NCBI GenBank assembly: GCA_011037195.1
Contig: JAAEAF010014502.1
Location: forward strand, 152,715-216,714
Length of the DNA stretch: 64,000 nt
Direction of reading: 5' to 3'
Source: Triatoma infestans
Taxonomy: Eukaryota > Arthropoda > Insecta > Hemiptera > Reduviidae
In this document: positions 20,552 to 30,663 of the stretch, in pieces
How positions within the stretch are numbered: position 1 is the first letter of the stretch
Layout: each line of letters begins with the position of its first letter
The notes under the pieces: model-generated
The model's input: only the letters and a program-made list of their open reading frames with translations
What the model was told of the DNA's origin: nothing
The model's database searches: none
Made by a program: the position numbers and the translations under genes

Positions 20552-20666
20552 CGTTTGTCAAACAGTGTGATAACACAGACTTGCACAGAGCAAATTTAGT
20601 TTACACACTCAGTGACAAACTGAATTTGCTGTGTGCAAGTCTGTGTTATCACACTTTTGACAAACG

Positions 20667-20704
20667 CATCCTGAAGATGGGCGAACGCCCGAAACCGGTC
20701 GATG
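20667..20704 (+). ncRNA. hammerhead ribozyme-like motif H9 (intact core)
   Basis: CTGAAGA is at 20671-20677, with unpaired T at 20678. Helix II pairs GGGC 20679-20682 with GCCC 20687-20690 around a GAAC loop. GAAA is at 20691-20694 and GTC at 20698-20700. Stem I pairs CATC 20667-20670 with GATG 20701-20704. Confidence 0.65.
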
Positions 20705-20970
20705 ACCGCAAAAAGAAGCAGGCTATCACGGAAAATATCTCTGGCGCTTTCTAGCTCTGCGGAACCAACCATCGCAACAAATAAAAAGTGATAGACCTAA
20801 ATGTTAAAAAAAAAAAAATACTTCACGTATATTAATTTACTAGGAGAACCCGCACTTCCTTAGCCTGCGATCTACTTTCGATCAGTTATAAAAAAATTTA
20901 AATATAAATAAATAACTATATTTAAAACTATATAAATATAACTAATTTAGTCAAAATAAAAAACTAACAA

Positions 20971-21250
20971 TGAAAGGGATTAGCGCAGTGGATGCGCGTT
21001 GGACTACCACGCAATGCTTGGGTTCTTATAAAGCCATTTTGCACTTGGATTATTTCTGTCCATGAGCCTCTACAGCTCATTGCCTGGTGATGGGGCGGTG
21101 TGTTATTCGAATCTAGGCAATGCTGTACGCTTAGAGATTTATTTTCTCCTCTTAGAAAGCCACTATAGCTCACTCAGTAATATTGTCTGGTAATTAGAGG
21201 ACACTATCCTGGGTAGGTTCGGCAGTGCACTGAGAAGATACCGCGTCACA
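20971..21250 (+). mobile_element. diverged tRNA-derived SINE
   Basis: A box TAGCGCAGTGG is at 20981-20991. The body has the ctacagctcattgcc and gcagtgcactgagaag blocks, but the B box is lost and several insertions are present. Old copy without a clear tail. Confidence 0.6.
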
Positions 21251-22035
21251 ATGGATAATTTAGGTGGGTATCTAGTACTATATATTTCAAGCATAGTATA
21301 AAAACAAAAAAAAAACATCGTTTGTGTATTTAATATTAGACTTTATGTATTTTTACAAAATATTAAAATCCATTTGTCATGTCATGACAAACCACCACCA
21401 CAACTAGATAGATAGTGGTGGACAATAGCTTAAAAAAAAACTTTGCGATAAGCCTATTTGTATTCTTGTTCATCTAAGCTTAAATATCGTCACGTATTTA
21501 ATAAATATATGACTTGTAAGCCTATCGGATATATTTTTTTTAATTTTTTGAGAAAGAGATAGATAAAGAGGGGGGAGAAGAAAGGCACCAAGCCTTAAAA
21601 TTCTATCACTTTTAAATTTCACAATCTGTTTTTGTTATGAAACACATTTTTCTAAAGTTACATAATAAACAGAATTTTTTTTTTTTCATTCATTCTCTCT
21701 ATTTTTTTATTTCATTTCTCATACAAATATGGTAAACAATATTCAGTTAAAATAACGGTAAATAAAAGAATTACTACAACTAGCGTGTTTTTTCTAAGCT
21801 TTTTAAAATACAACGCAATTATTGCATTCCAAAGCTATTTTTTTTGAAAAATTATTTGTGATGAATGGAAATAATTATAAAGAATTTCAAAATTTTATAT
21901 CTATTATTCATTTATTTATTTATTTTTTTTTTTTTAAGAGTAATGTATTAAGGAAATAGAAAATTTTATCCATAAATGATTTATAAAAACAATCTAAATG
22001 CATTGCAATTAGTACATACAACTTAATTGGAAAAA
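21251..22035. other. AT-rich region without recognised features
   Basis: No supported gene. Poly-T and poly-A runs only. Confidence 0.55.
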
Positions 22036-22774
22036 TCTGGTGTGAAACACTCACACAACTTTCTCTTACTCCAGTTCTGAAAATTGTAACAGACAAATTT
22101 TATAGTTTGCGTACCAAATTTAATAAAATTCGTCGAAAACTGAAAAACTGTTCAGTTAAAGCCCACTTCCGGTTTACTAGTTTTTTTTTGAAGCTCGGAA
22201 TTTCGGCCACCTATTTATTTCTTATTAATTTTGTTTGGATGATAAAATTGTATAATCAACTATGATAGCACTTTAGTGAAAAACATAACCCCACACCTCC
22301 CCCAAAAGTGCCCTTAAATGAATTTTTCCAGGGATATTATAATAAAAGCTGTAGATCTTTGTATGTTTAGTGTAGATGAATAGTTTCAAGAAAATCGTCT
22401 GAGCCATTTTTGAGAATATCGCGAAAAAGTGAAAAAATCATTTAGTAAAGTGGTAAAGTAAACGCACTTCCGGTCATCCTATTTTTTAAAAGTAAAAAAA
22501 AAACTACTAAAGTGGTACTTCCGGTATAGGAATTTTGGCAGATAACACACTGTCAGATCCCATGGTGAGACCTAAACGGAATATCAAGTTTCAACTTCCT
22601 ACGGTCATTTTTGAGCTATGCTGTTCACATACACACATACACAGACCTTTTGCTAAAAACCACTTTTTTAGACTCAGGGGACCTCAAAACGGATATTTCC
22701 GGTGAAAACTAGATATCGAAAATTTGACACGATTACAATACTTTCCTCTTACTAGGAGTAAGAGAAAGTAAAAA
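22036..22774 (+). mobile_element. HINE-like repeat, copy D
   Basis: Starts TCTGGTGTGAAACACTCAC at 22036, then the subterminal ctttctcttactcc block. It ends with the 3' hairpin CTCTTACTAGGAGTAAGAG at 22746-22764 and aaagtaaaa. About 740 bp, with an internal deletion relative to copy C. One of the best preserved pairs of ends in the window. Confidence 0.7.
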
Positions 22775-22917
22775 TGTTCATTAAAACTGCAAATGTTTGC
22801 TAATGTTTAGTTAGGCTTGCACTAATAAAAAGGTGGTGGGGATTATGATGATGATCTTGACCAAATCCACTTATGCGAGCAACACTACGCGACGCAGAAC
22901 AATAACTAGTATGAATT

Positions 22918-23031
22918 TTAGTACCTCGACGCAGACGGACGAATCGGGGACGATAGTATCTCCGTACTAACCGGCGACGATGGTACGAATACAGCATCAG
23001 TAATAGTAATAAACGGCCCTACAGTTGTACC
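22918..23031 (-). CDS. possible terminal exon of a host gene (very tentative)
   Basis: On the minus strand a pyrimidine tract ending ttttttttcag (23040-23032) is followed by a frame open for 37 codons from 23031 to a TAA at 22918-22920. It reads GTTVGPFITITDAVFVPSS at the start and PSASRY at the end. It is the only one of the three phases open from the acceptor. The patch at 22830-23030 is richer in GC and CpG than its AT-rich surroundings and matches no repeat family in the window. An overlapping 65-codon frame (22800-22997) could instead be the coding one. I do not recognise either peptide. Confidence 0.25.
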   Translation of the reverse strand, partial: GTTVGPFITITDAVFVPSSPVSTEILSSPIRPSASRY

Positions 23032-23604
23032 CTGAAAAAAAAGGAAATTTTGCATGAATAACACATACATGATTTGAAAACTCAAGCGAATCTGGGGGAC
23101 GATAATTTGATACCATAATTATAGGCAGTCATATATCTGCACTATGTGGAAGCCAAGTGGCAACCAACCAACAAATAAGATAGCGGCAGTTTAAATTTGA
23201 ACATAAGTATCAGATCCCCGTTAGAAACTTTCCAAAAATGGTTCTTATCTCAAAAAAATCATTTTATGAAGTTTGAAAGACAAGTATAAGTTTGAAAGAC
23301 AAGTATAAGTTTGAAGAAAAGTGGAGTCTTAAAAGAAAATTTGTCACTTGAATCTTTTGTACATTGCTGTAAGAGAAAATCGTGTGAATCATTCACATCA
23401 GATTTTTTTATAAAAAAAATGTAATTCTCGCTATGCCTTTTAATAAATCTAACATGATATAGGCCGGTGGAAAAATATTCAAATGTTGTAACGAAGTAGC
23501 ATAATATCAGTGGGAATCTTATCGCTGCAATTCTCTCAGAATCCAACAAATAAACCAATTTTTCCCGGTAAAGGGGGTCAAATAAATGTGATTGACATAC
23601 ACAC
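23032..23604. other. unclassified region with HINE-like fragments
   Basis: At about 23370-23412 there is a minus-strand HINE-like 5' end (ctgtaagagaaaatcgtgtg followed by the caccagat-like complement). At about 23430-23600 other family blocks occur. A 19-bp string (gtttgaaagacaagtataa) is tandemly duplicated near 23272-23308. Confidence 0.4.
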
Positions 23605-24432
23605 TGTTATGGGATCCGAATCATTAAAGATTCATAGGATCCGAAGAGCGGAGAAGCACATTAAATGAATCAAAAACTTAGTTACTCCCCATCTAGGCCA
23701 GACTAGTAAAGGACAGTTCGATTCATATAAGTAGAGCGAGAGCAGTACGTTCAGGACGGTTTTAGAACAGTTTACAACCAGTCAGCAACCTTCTACCACC
23801 TTCTTAATCCTCAGCCAGTCTGTCTCTCTATATTTCTCTTGCTACCTAACTTCTGTTATACTTGTAAAGTCCTTGCAGTTTATGTGTCCTCTCATTACAC
23901 AATGTACAACTTTATGTTTTAACCAGTTTCAGCTTTCTGTTTTACTGCAGGAGTATTCGTTTGAATGATAGGAATTTCATGACTTGTATTCTTAGGCAAA
24001 GCCACTTTTGGTGCTTTTAAAGTGAGGATACCGTCTGCCAAAAGATTCAATACAAGAGCATGATGTGATGGGATCCGAATCATTAAAGATTCATAGGATC
24101 AGAAGAGCAGCGGAGGGGCACATTAAATGAATCAAAAACTTAGTTACTCCCTATCTTGGCCAGACTAGGGAGTGACAGTTCGATTCATATAAATAGAGCG
24201 AGAGCAGTACAGTTCAGGACAGTTTGCGACCAGTTAACAACTAGTCAGCAACCTTCTACTACCTTCACATCATTCATCCAGTCTGTCTCTTTATACATAT
24301 ATATCTCTCGCTACCTAAGTTCTATATACTTGCAGTTTGTGTGTTCTTTTATTATATAGTGTTCAGCATATATATTAATTTCTCTAAATTCCATTCTCTC
24401 TAATTATCTCTCCTTCTCACTTTCATTATACA
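23605..24432 (+). mobile_element. short-LTR (TRIM-like) tandem, second locus
   Basis: Two units begin at about 23605 and 24064, each opening TGT(T/G)ATGGGATCCGAATC. The first runs through the same 130-bp non-LTR block seen at 9755-11000 (gagtattcgtttgaa, gtgcttttaaagt) into the second, which ends like a full LTR near 24430. A TATA-like box, gattcatataaatagagcg, is at about 24181. cacac at 23600-23604 and 24431-24435 may be a target duplication, though the CA-rich context is ambiguous. The same composite at two loci argues that it moved as a unit. Confidence 0.65.
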
Positions 24433-24937
24433 CACATATATAATTGTGTTGGTGCCCCCTTGTCTTTCGTGTAGTTAGGCGAAAGAAAATCTGGATAAAC
24501 AGAAAAAAAACTCTGTTAGGAATGTCGTACTTCCGGTTGATGCACACTAAGTTTCAACTTCCTGTAATTTTTCATTTTTTGTGTAATTTTATTTAAACAA
24601 ACATACACGTACACACATTCTCAGCAAGTTACTGCAAAATTTTGTATTCTGATGTAAACATAATTTGGGAAATCTGGCACGATTGGTACTGCCAATCCGC
24701 AAGTAGATATTTTCCAGAAATTTAAGATAAGTAAACATATTGAATTGACAAATTATTACTTAAAACACCACATCTTTGCCGGTTAGTTATTTGTTTTAAT
24801 TTACTCTCCATCAATGGAAATGTAAATAAATAAATCTCATATTAATTATATGAAATCTAATTATAATAGTTAATATATTTAGTCCGTATATATAAACATG
24901 TTAGTTAATATATTAATTTAGTTAAGTTAATAATAAC

Positions 24938-24977
<40 letters not shown>

Positions 24978-25380
24978 ATAATTGTGCACCCCTATTATCT
25001 GGTAATTATTACCTATGAACAATGTTTACTTAGAAAATTACTGTCCATAGAAATGCAGATTCAAAACGTTCAAATACTGTTACACAGACTCATATACCCA
25101 ATATTAACTGGCGTTTAGTCGGGGGCGGGAAAAAAAACAAAACCGATATTATTTGATATAATATTATATATTTGAACTAATTTTGCTTAAAAACATATTT
25201 TAGCGTACCGAGAGTCTGTTAGATTTTTACTATTATTCGATCTTGATGAAAGCATTATCTTCTGGCCTACAATGTAATCACATAATATTTGTTTATGTGC
25301 AAAGGATCCGTAGCACTACACCTAAGCATTACTATATTTTTCTTTTGATAATTGTGTGCTAATTCCAAGTAAAAAAAAAA
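24433..25380. other. AT-rich region with (AAT)n/(ATT)n dyad
   Basis: Contains degraded HINE-like pieces (24470-24700). An AAT run passes into an ATT run at about 24937-24985, a self-complementary tract. No gene is supported. Confidence 0.5.
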
Positions 25381-26345
25381 TCTGGTGTGAAACAATTACA
25401 CAACTTTCTCTTTTTGCAATAAATAAAAGTGTAATTGACAAATTTTAAAACTGTTTTTATGGAAAATCGGAAAAATTAAAAAAAAAAACCGTTCAGTAAA
25501 AAACATACCTCCAGTTTACTAATTTTCTTGAAACTCGGAAGTTTAGCAATTCATCTATTCCTATTTAATTTTGTTTAGGATGGTAGAATTGTATGAACAT
25601 CTAAGATAGCATTTTAGAAGGAAAACTACCCAACCTCTCCCACTAAAGGCACCTTAAATAACTTTACGTGGAGAAATGTTTCAAAATAAAATTTGTACCT
25701 TTATATATGTGTAGTTCACATACTTAGTTTAAAGAAAATCATTGGAGCCATTTTTTTTAGAGAAAATAGCAGAAAACTGAAAAAATTCTTTTCAGTAAAA
25801 ACGCATTTCTGGTTATTCGATTTGCTTCAAACACGGAATTTCTACAACATATGTAATTCTAATTAATATTATTTAGATGATAGAATAATTGTGTATTAAA
25901 CTTATATACCATTGTAGAGGAAAACCTAAATCACTTCCTTCCACACACAGAAGTGTCCTTAAATTAATTTTTACCAGAGAAATGTTTCGAACAGAAATTG
26001 TAATTATTTGTATTTGTAGATGATATGATAAGTTGAAAGCAAAATCGTCGAAGTCATTAAAAATCATTCAGTAAAGTGGGGTACTTTACAGTGCGGTTGT
26101 GGAATTTTGACAGATAATTTATTGTTCGGATCCTATGGTGATTTCTAAACAGAATATCAAGTTTGAATTTTCTGCAACCTTTTGGTTTTTCATCTATACT
26201 GTTCACACACACTCACACAAGAGACTATTTTCTAAAAACCACTTTTTTGGGGGACTCAGAGTGCTATAAAATGTGTATTTCCAGTGAAAACTCTACAGAT
26301 TACAATATTTTCTCTTACTAGAGGAGTAAGAAGAGAGAGAAAAAG
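25381..26345 (+). mobile_element. HINE-like repeat, copy E
   Basis: Starts TCTGGTGTGAAACAATTAC at 25381. Family blocks follow in order. It ends with a modified hairpin, ctcttactagaggagtaag, near 26312. About 960 bp and diverged. The minus-strand frame at 25873-26067 is antisense to the repeat. Confidence 0.6.
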
Positions 26346-26464
26346 AAGCTAATTATATTACAGTATTAACTGCAGTAAGAGAAAGTCGTGTGAGTGTTTA
26401 ACACAAGATTTTTTTTTGTTAGTGTTAAAATCCAAAAATTGGTAATGCCGCTTAGAATAATTAT

Positions 26465-27270
26465 TGACCTAGCCTAATTTTTTTTTTTTTTTTTTGAGGG
26501 GTTTGTGTACTGCGACCACATTGTGATCTATTGTACCCCTTCTAGTGCCATAGGTGAGCTTGCTCATCTTCAGCACCTTCTCCTGGTTGAGGATTCCCTA
26601 AGGAATCGCAAGATCCTGGAGGGTACTAGGGTGGGTATTTCCCCCTCCCCAACCTGATAACAACCCAGGCTCGTGAATCTTCTTTGGAAGACGGTATCGC
26701 AGTCGATGAGGAGATGATTGGAGTTTCCTCCATCTCCCCACAGAATCTGCATGTGCCATCATCTTCTAGACCCAGCTTCCTCAGGTGTCTCCTGAGTCTG
26801 CAGTGTCCCGTAAGAAGTACCATAAGAATACGGATCTTATTCTTGCTCAGACTGATGCGGGTGACCTCTCCCAGGCGACCTCTCCGGGATATAACCTCCC
26901 AGACAGATCTTGGCCTGCCTCAGTCCCGGGTGAGTGTTCCAGAGACGAGCTCTTTTGCTACCTCCTCTTTCTTAAATTCTTCCAAGAATACCTGGTCGCT
27001 GTCTCTGCAGAAAGGGCTTTGGCCTCCAAGAGAGAAGATGCAGTGCGTTCATTTGCAAGGGTGTCCGCCACCTCGTTACCTTTCACGCTAACATGCCCGG
27101 GAACCCAGAATAGGGTAACTTTGTTTCTTCGGCCTAGAGATTGAGCTTACCTAGGCATTCTAGAACTGATGATACAAGAACTCAGTGCTCTAATGGCAGC
27201 CTGACTATGGGATAGGATAACTATCTCCTGATCCCGATATCCCCTATTGAGGTTGAATGACCTAGCCTAA
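26465..27270 (-). mobile_element. 5'-truncated RNase H-bearing LINE, 13-bp target duplication
   Basis: The perfect direct repeat tgacctagcctaa at 26465-26477 and 27258-27270 flanks a 780-bp minus-strand insertion ending in a poly-A tail (T-run at 26478-26496). This is a textbook target-primed insertion truncated at its 5' end. It carries the end of an RNase H domain and the C-terminal Cys motif of an R1/LOA/I-like LINE. Confidence 0.85.
26560..27257 (-). pseudogene. LINE ORF2: RNase H and C-terminal domain
   Basis: The minus strand begins inside RNase H (ILSHSQAAIRALSSC, the S/D-SQAA-ALSS block), then FWVPGHVSVKGNEVADTLAN. This is the W-PGH-GNE-AD block that holds the last catalytic Asp. The frame then shifts. 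26626-26823 supplies LTGHCRLRRHLRKLGL and CRFCGEMEETP, the (L)TGH-x-LRRHL plus CR-x-C motif of R1/LOA/I-type LINEs. Plus-strand frames here (26684-27091, 26785-27144) are antisense shadows. Several stops and shifts make it a dead copy. Confidence 0.75.
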
Positions 27271-28025
27271 AGAATTTGCTTTTGTTATTTATATAAACAT
27301 CAAAATTAGCTTCTTCAACATATATATGAAATAGATATATATATAAAAAAGAAGACGAATAAATGATGCAATAAAAACCAATTGCAAAAAAAAGATGAAC
27401 AGACTAAAAACCTTCTTAGTGATTCATTTTTATAGACATATAACAAGCATGTTATATAAAAATTTAAATTATAAACCGCAAGACTTTTTTTTAACTATAT
27501 ATATTTTTTTTAAACTTAATTTTATAAATTTTCTAACCATTAAAATATATTGTTCGTAAAAGTTTCTTTTTTTAAATAAAAATATATATTCAAGGATAAA
27601 TATATAAAAATAAGCCAAATAAAACTATTCTTTATAAGAAATAGAAATTATAACTAAAAATAATAAATACGCTAAAAATAAATTTAAAAAAAAAATAAAA
27701 AGTCAAACCGCATATTATATAAATATATATATATTTTAATATAAAATACATATAGTAATAAAAGAAGGTAAGGAACTATGAATCGACCTACATAACTTTA
27801 AATTTAACATTCAATTTATAATCAGTTTTTTTTTTTTTTTTTTAAAGTTTTGATTTCCCGTTTGTGTTTGACCACTCCTTTAAATGTTTCCTTTTTAATT
27901 TTGCAAGGTAACAGTGCCCTAAACTAATACATATCTATATAAACAAGGACAATATACAAAAATTAAACAACTATAAAACTAGTTCTATTAAAAAACTATA
28001 CACATTTAAAACTTGTCACCAGTTT

Positions 28026-28065
<40 letters not shown>

Positions 28066-28460
28066 GTTCACATTCTTCTCAAAGAGTGCAGCACATGTTT
28101 AGCTATATTTGAAAATTGTTTTTATAGTTTATTTAGAATGAGTGCAGTAAATGTATTGATAACTATTTCTGTAACTCTTCATTACCTTACGTCTATTATT
28201 GAAAAAGAAATACAAAATTTGAGAATTCCTAATTTTTTTTTAAATTAAAAAGAAAATTGTTTTCAAATACGTAGATTAAATACGACATTTTCCTTAATCA
28301 AAATTTTCGGGATTCCATTTTATAAATTTTATACGAAAATTTAACGTTTTTCTTTTTTGGTCTCGAATATTATATTGGTGGCGTAATCATTTAATAAATT
28401 AAAAAGGCATATATTATTCTAGTACTGTAGAATGGGATAACTATACGCCTGATCAAAAAA
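27271..28460. other. extremely AT-rich region
   Basis: Over 1 kb of AT-rich sequence with a T-run at about 27827-27843 and a 33-nt A-run at about 28030-28062. No gene is seen. Confidence 0.6.
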
Positions 28461-29660
28461 AAAAAGAAAACAATACTTCCTCTTACTAGGAGTAAGAGAA
28501 AGTAAAAAAAAAAGCTAGTCCAACAAATAAAAAATAAAATCTGGTTTCAAAACACTCACATAACTTTTATTGCACTAATTAATTACAATTTAATTGAGAA
28601 ATTTTTCTTTAAACATTGCAATATTTACAATCTTTATAGTTGAGCTGGCCATAAAAATGATGGTGGAGATTCTTACATATATTGTAGATTGTTCTAGGGG
28701 ATTATTGCAATGCGACCTGCAAGAACTATTGTGCCACCGCGGAGCCATATCAGTACACTGCCGGCCTCCAAAAGCAGTGTTCTCTAGCTACAGAAAACAC
28801 TCCCCATCACCACACAGTGATGACAGTGAGCTGAAGAGGTTCCTAGGAAGAGAAAATCTAACGGTAGCACGGCTGGATTCGAACCCGGGACCTCCGCGTT
28901 GCTAGTCCAGCGCGCTACCACTGTGCTAAGATCCCTTCCTTCTCCCTTGGCTTACGCCAATTAACTAAGTGTCTCCGACCCTAGTTTGTATACTGTGTTT
29001 GTCCTTGTCTGTAAAGTGTAGTGTATGTAGTTTAAGTGTTTTATGTACTGTTAAGTGCATGGAATATTGAGCTATGGTAACCGTGGGGTTACTCCCCAAT
29101 TAATTGCAATTTTTTTGTTTTTTTGCTTATATACTTAAGCGGCCTTATGTCGAACACTCTATCTCCAAAACCAATCAAAATTTGTGAAAACTTTAAATTT
29201 AAACTGACTGAAAGGGTCCCCCCACCAATACCCGTGCAAAATCAATCGCTTTCAGAAAAATGTTTTCAAATAAAAGTGATCTGTTTCTTTCTATGTGCAG
29301 CAAGGATTCCAAGTTCAAGAGAAAACCGTGGTTCGAGAAAATTTCCAAAAACCTATTATGAAAAATTGCACTTTTGGGTGAACAGATTTTGCTGAAATCT
29401 GGCATTTTTCATCATCAATGCTTCTAATGTGCATTAATATTACGTAGGTGGTTAAAAAAAACAATATATATTATACTGAAGTGGTACTTTAGAAGAAAGC
29501 ATAACGCTACTGTTCCTCCTCCCCCCAGAACCCCCCAAAAAATCAATTTTGTCTGGTAAATGTTTCAAATAATAGTGATAGGTATGTATGTAAGATAGTA
29601 TACGAAGTTTAAAGAATATGGTGGAGCCAATTTTGCTACTACCACCACGATCTGCACCAA
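28461..29660 (+). mobile_element. HINE-like 3' end and adjoining long copy with nested SINE
   Basis: A family 3' end with hairpin CTCTTACTAGGAGTAAGAG lies near 28483-28501. A new 5' end (aaatctggtttcaaaacac) starts near 28540. The second copy continues to about 29660 with the aactttaaattt, ccccccacc and aagtggtacttta blocks also seen in copy A (7000-7700). A minus-strand SINE interrupts it. Confidence 0.5.
28730..28950 (-). mobile_element. tRNA-derived SINE (minus strand)
   Basis: On the minus strand, A box TAGCACAGTGG is at 28918-28928 and B box GGTTCGAATCC at 28875-28885. The anticodon-arm block ggactagcaacgcgg follows, and the body runs to about 28730 with the gccggcagtgtactgat-like block. 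The gacgcgcctta tail is absent. The plus frame 28594-28905 is an artefact of the repeat. Confidence 0.75.
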
Positions 29661-30492
29661 CGACGGTTCTAGGCTCTCGCCCAGACCTTTCTGCGCTCAT
29701 TGCCCCGTCCCTCTTACTCGTCAAGACATAATAATTAATATGAAATCAAAAACCCAAAAATTAAAGAAAAAATACAAATTGCAAATAAAGGCCTAAAAAA
29801 CAAAAAACCCTTTTTCAAACCCCAGTTATATTAAGATTTAAAAAAACATTTGAAACTAATACATTTTTCAGGTGTTTTTTCAGGCCACAAAATCAAGGAA
29901 ACATTGTGGATTTAGGGATCTAACAATCTATGGAAGAAGAAATGTGTTCATCTCTTAAGCTGATGATATATCTTCGGACGTATTGCCGAATTCTACCTCT
30001 AGAATTCTCTAGCTCAAGAATTTTTTTTATTTTTTTTAGTGTACTGCATTCGAACTATTGTATATTAAGCAAACAATATAAACTGGACGAATAAATACAA
30101 AGCTCATTGGATCCTGAAATAGCGATCTCAGATTACAAATTATTATTATTAATTACAAATAAATATTTCTAATATTATTATTAAATATTTCTTCTTTCTT
30201 TTGTTTATTTCAATTATTTATGTTATTTAATACAATTGGTAATAGATTGGAATTGTCTGTAGCTAGAGGAAGAAATGGCTTGACAGAAGGTAAGAAACAT
30301 TGACAATTCCTAGGTACCTATGGATAAAGACAGGCCGTGACTCAACCGGACCATTATTTTGAGTTCTTAAAGTAAAATAAACATTTTATTCTTTTTTGAA
30401 ATTAATATATAATCTAAATAGCCACAAAAAGTTGCAATTTAACACTTAATAATCAACAGAAGATTTTCTTTGTTGGCCGTTAGTTGTAATAT
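29661..30492. other. unclassified region
   Basis: A short less AT-rich patch at 29640-29725 (acgatctgcaccaacgacgg) has no recognised family. The remainder is AT-rich with no gene. Confidence 0.45.
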
Positions 30493-30663
30493 GAAAACAA
30501 GAATTAGTTGGCTTCTCGACCAATTTAAGGTAAAAAACAAAAAACCAAAAAAGTATTAAACTAATTTACAATTGTAAATTATTAAAAAACAATTACAAAA
30601 TTACTTTTTTGGTTTTTGTTTTTTACCTTGAATTGGTCGAGAAGCCAACTAATTCTTGTTTTC
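30493..30663. repeat. long near-perfect inverted repeat (foldback)
   Basis: Arms of about 63 bp (30493-30555 and 30601-30663) are complementary with one or two mismatches, around a roughly 45-nt AT-rich loop. The arms contain aattagttggcttctcgacc, which recalls the attagttggct ends of the hammerhead elements, but there is no hammerhead core. Possibly a MITE-like foldback or a PLE end dimer. Confidence 0.85.

Larger units (their letters stand above)
20463..20789. mobile_element. inverted-repeat PLE-derived element with two intact hammerheads (E5)
   Basis: The perfect 12-bp direct repeat caaataaaaagt at 20463-20474 and 20778-20789 flanks a 303-bp element. Its two arms of about 120 bp are inverted copies: tggtcatcgacc then gcccatcttcagg on the left and the complement on the right. 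They are separated by a short spacer at about 20603-20622. Both arms keep complete hammerhead cores, one per strand. The outer ends differ (the ccaaccat block occurs only on the right). It encodes nothing and is inserted in a HINE-like copy. The cleanest example of this cassette type in the window. Confidence 0.75.

Noticed and set aside
26563..26575. tcttcag string suggesting a minus-strand hammerhead
   Set aside because: It is inside LINE coding sequence and lacks the other core parts.
26684..27144. Two long plus-strand frames (119-135 codons)
   Set aside because: Antisense to the LINE RNase H/C-terminal region, which carries family motifs on the minus strand.
28594..28905. 103-codon plus-strand frame
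   Set aside because: Mostly the reverse complement of a SINE; no independent coding evidence.
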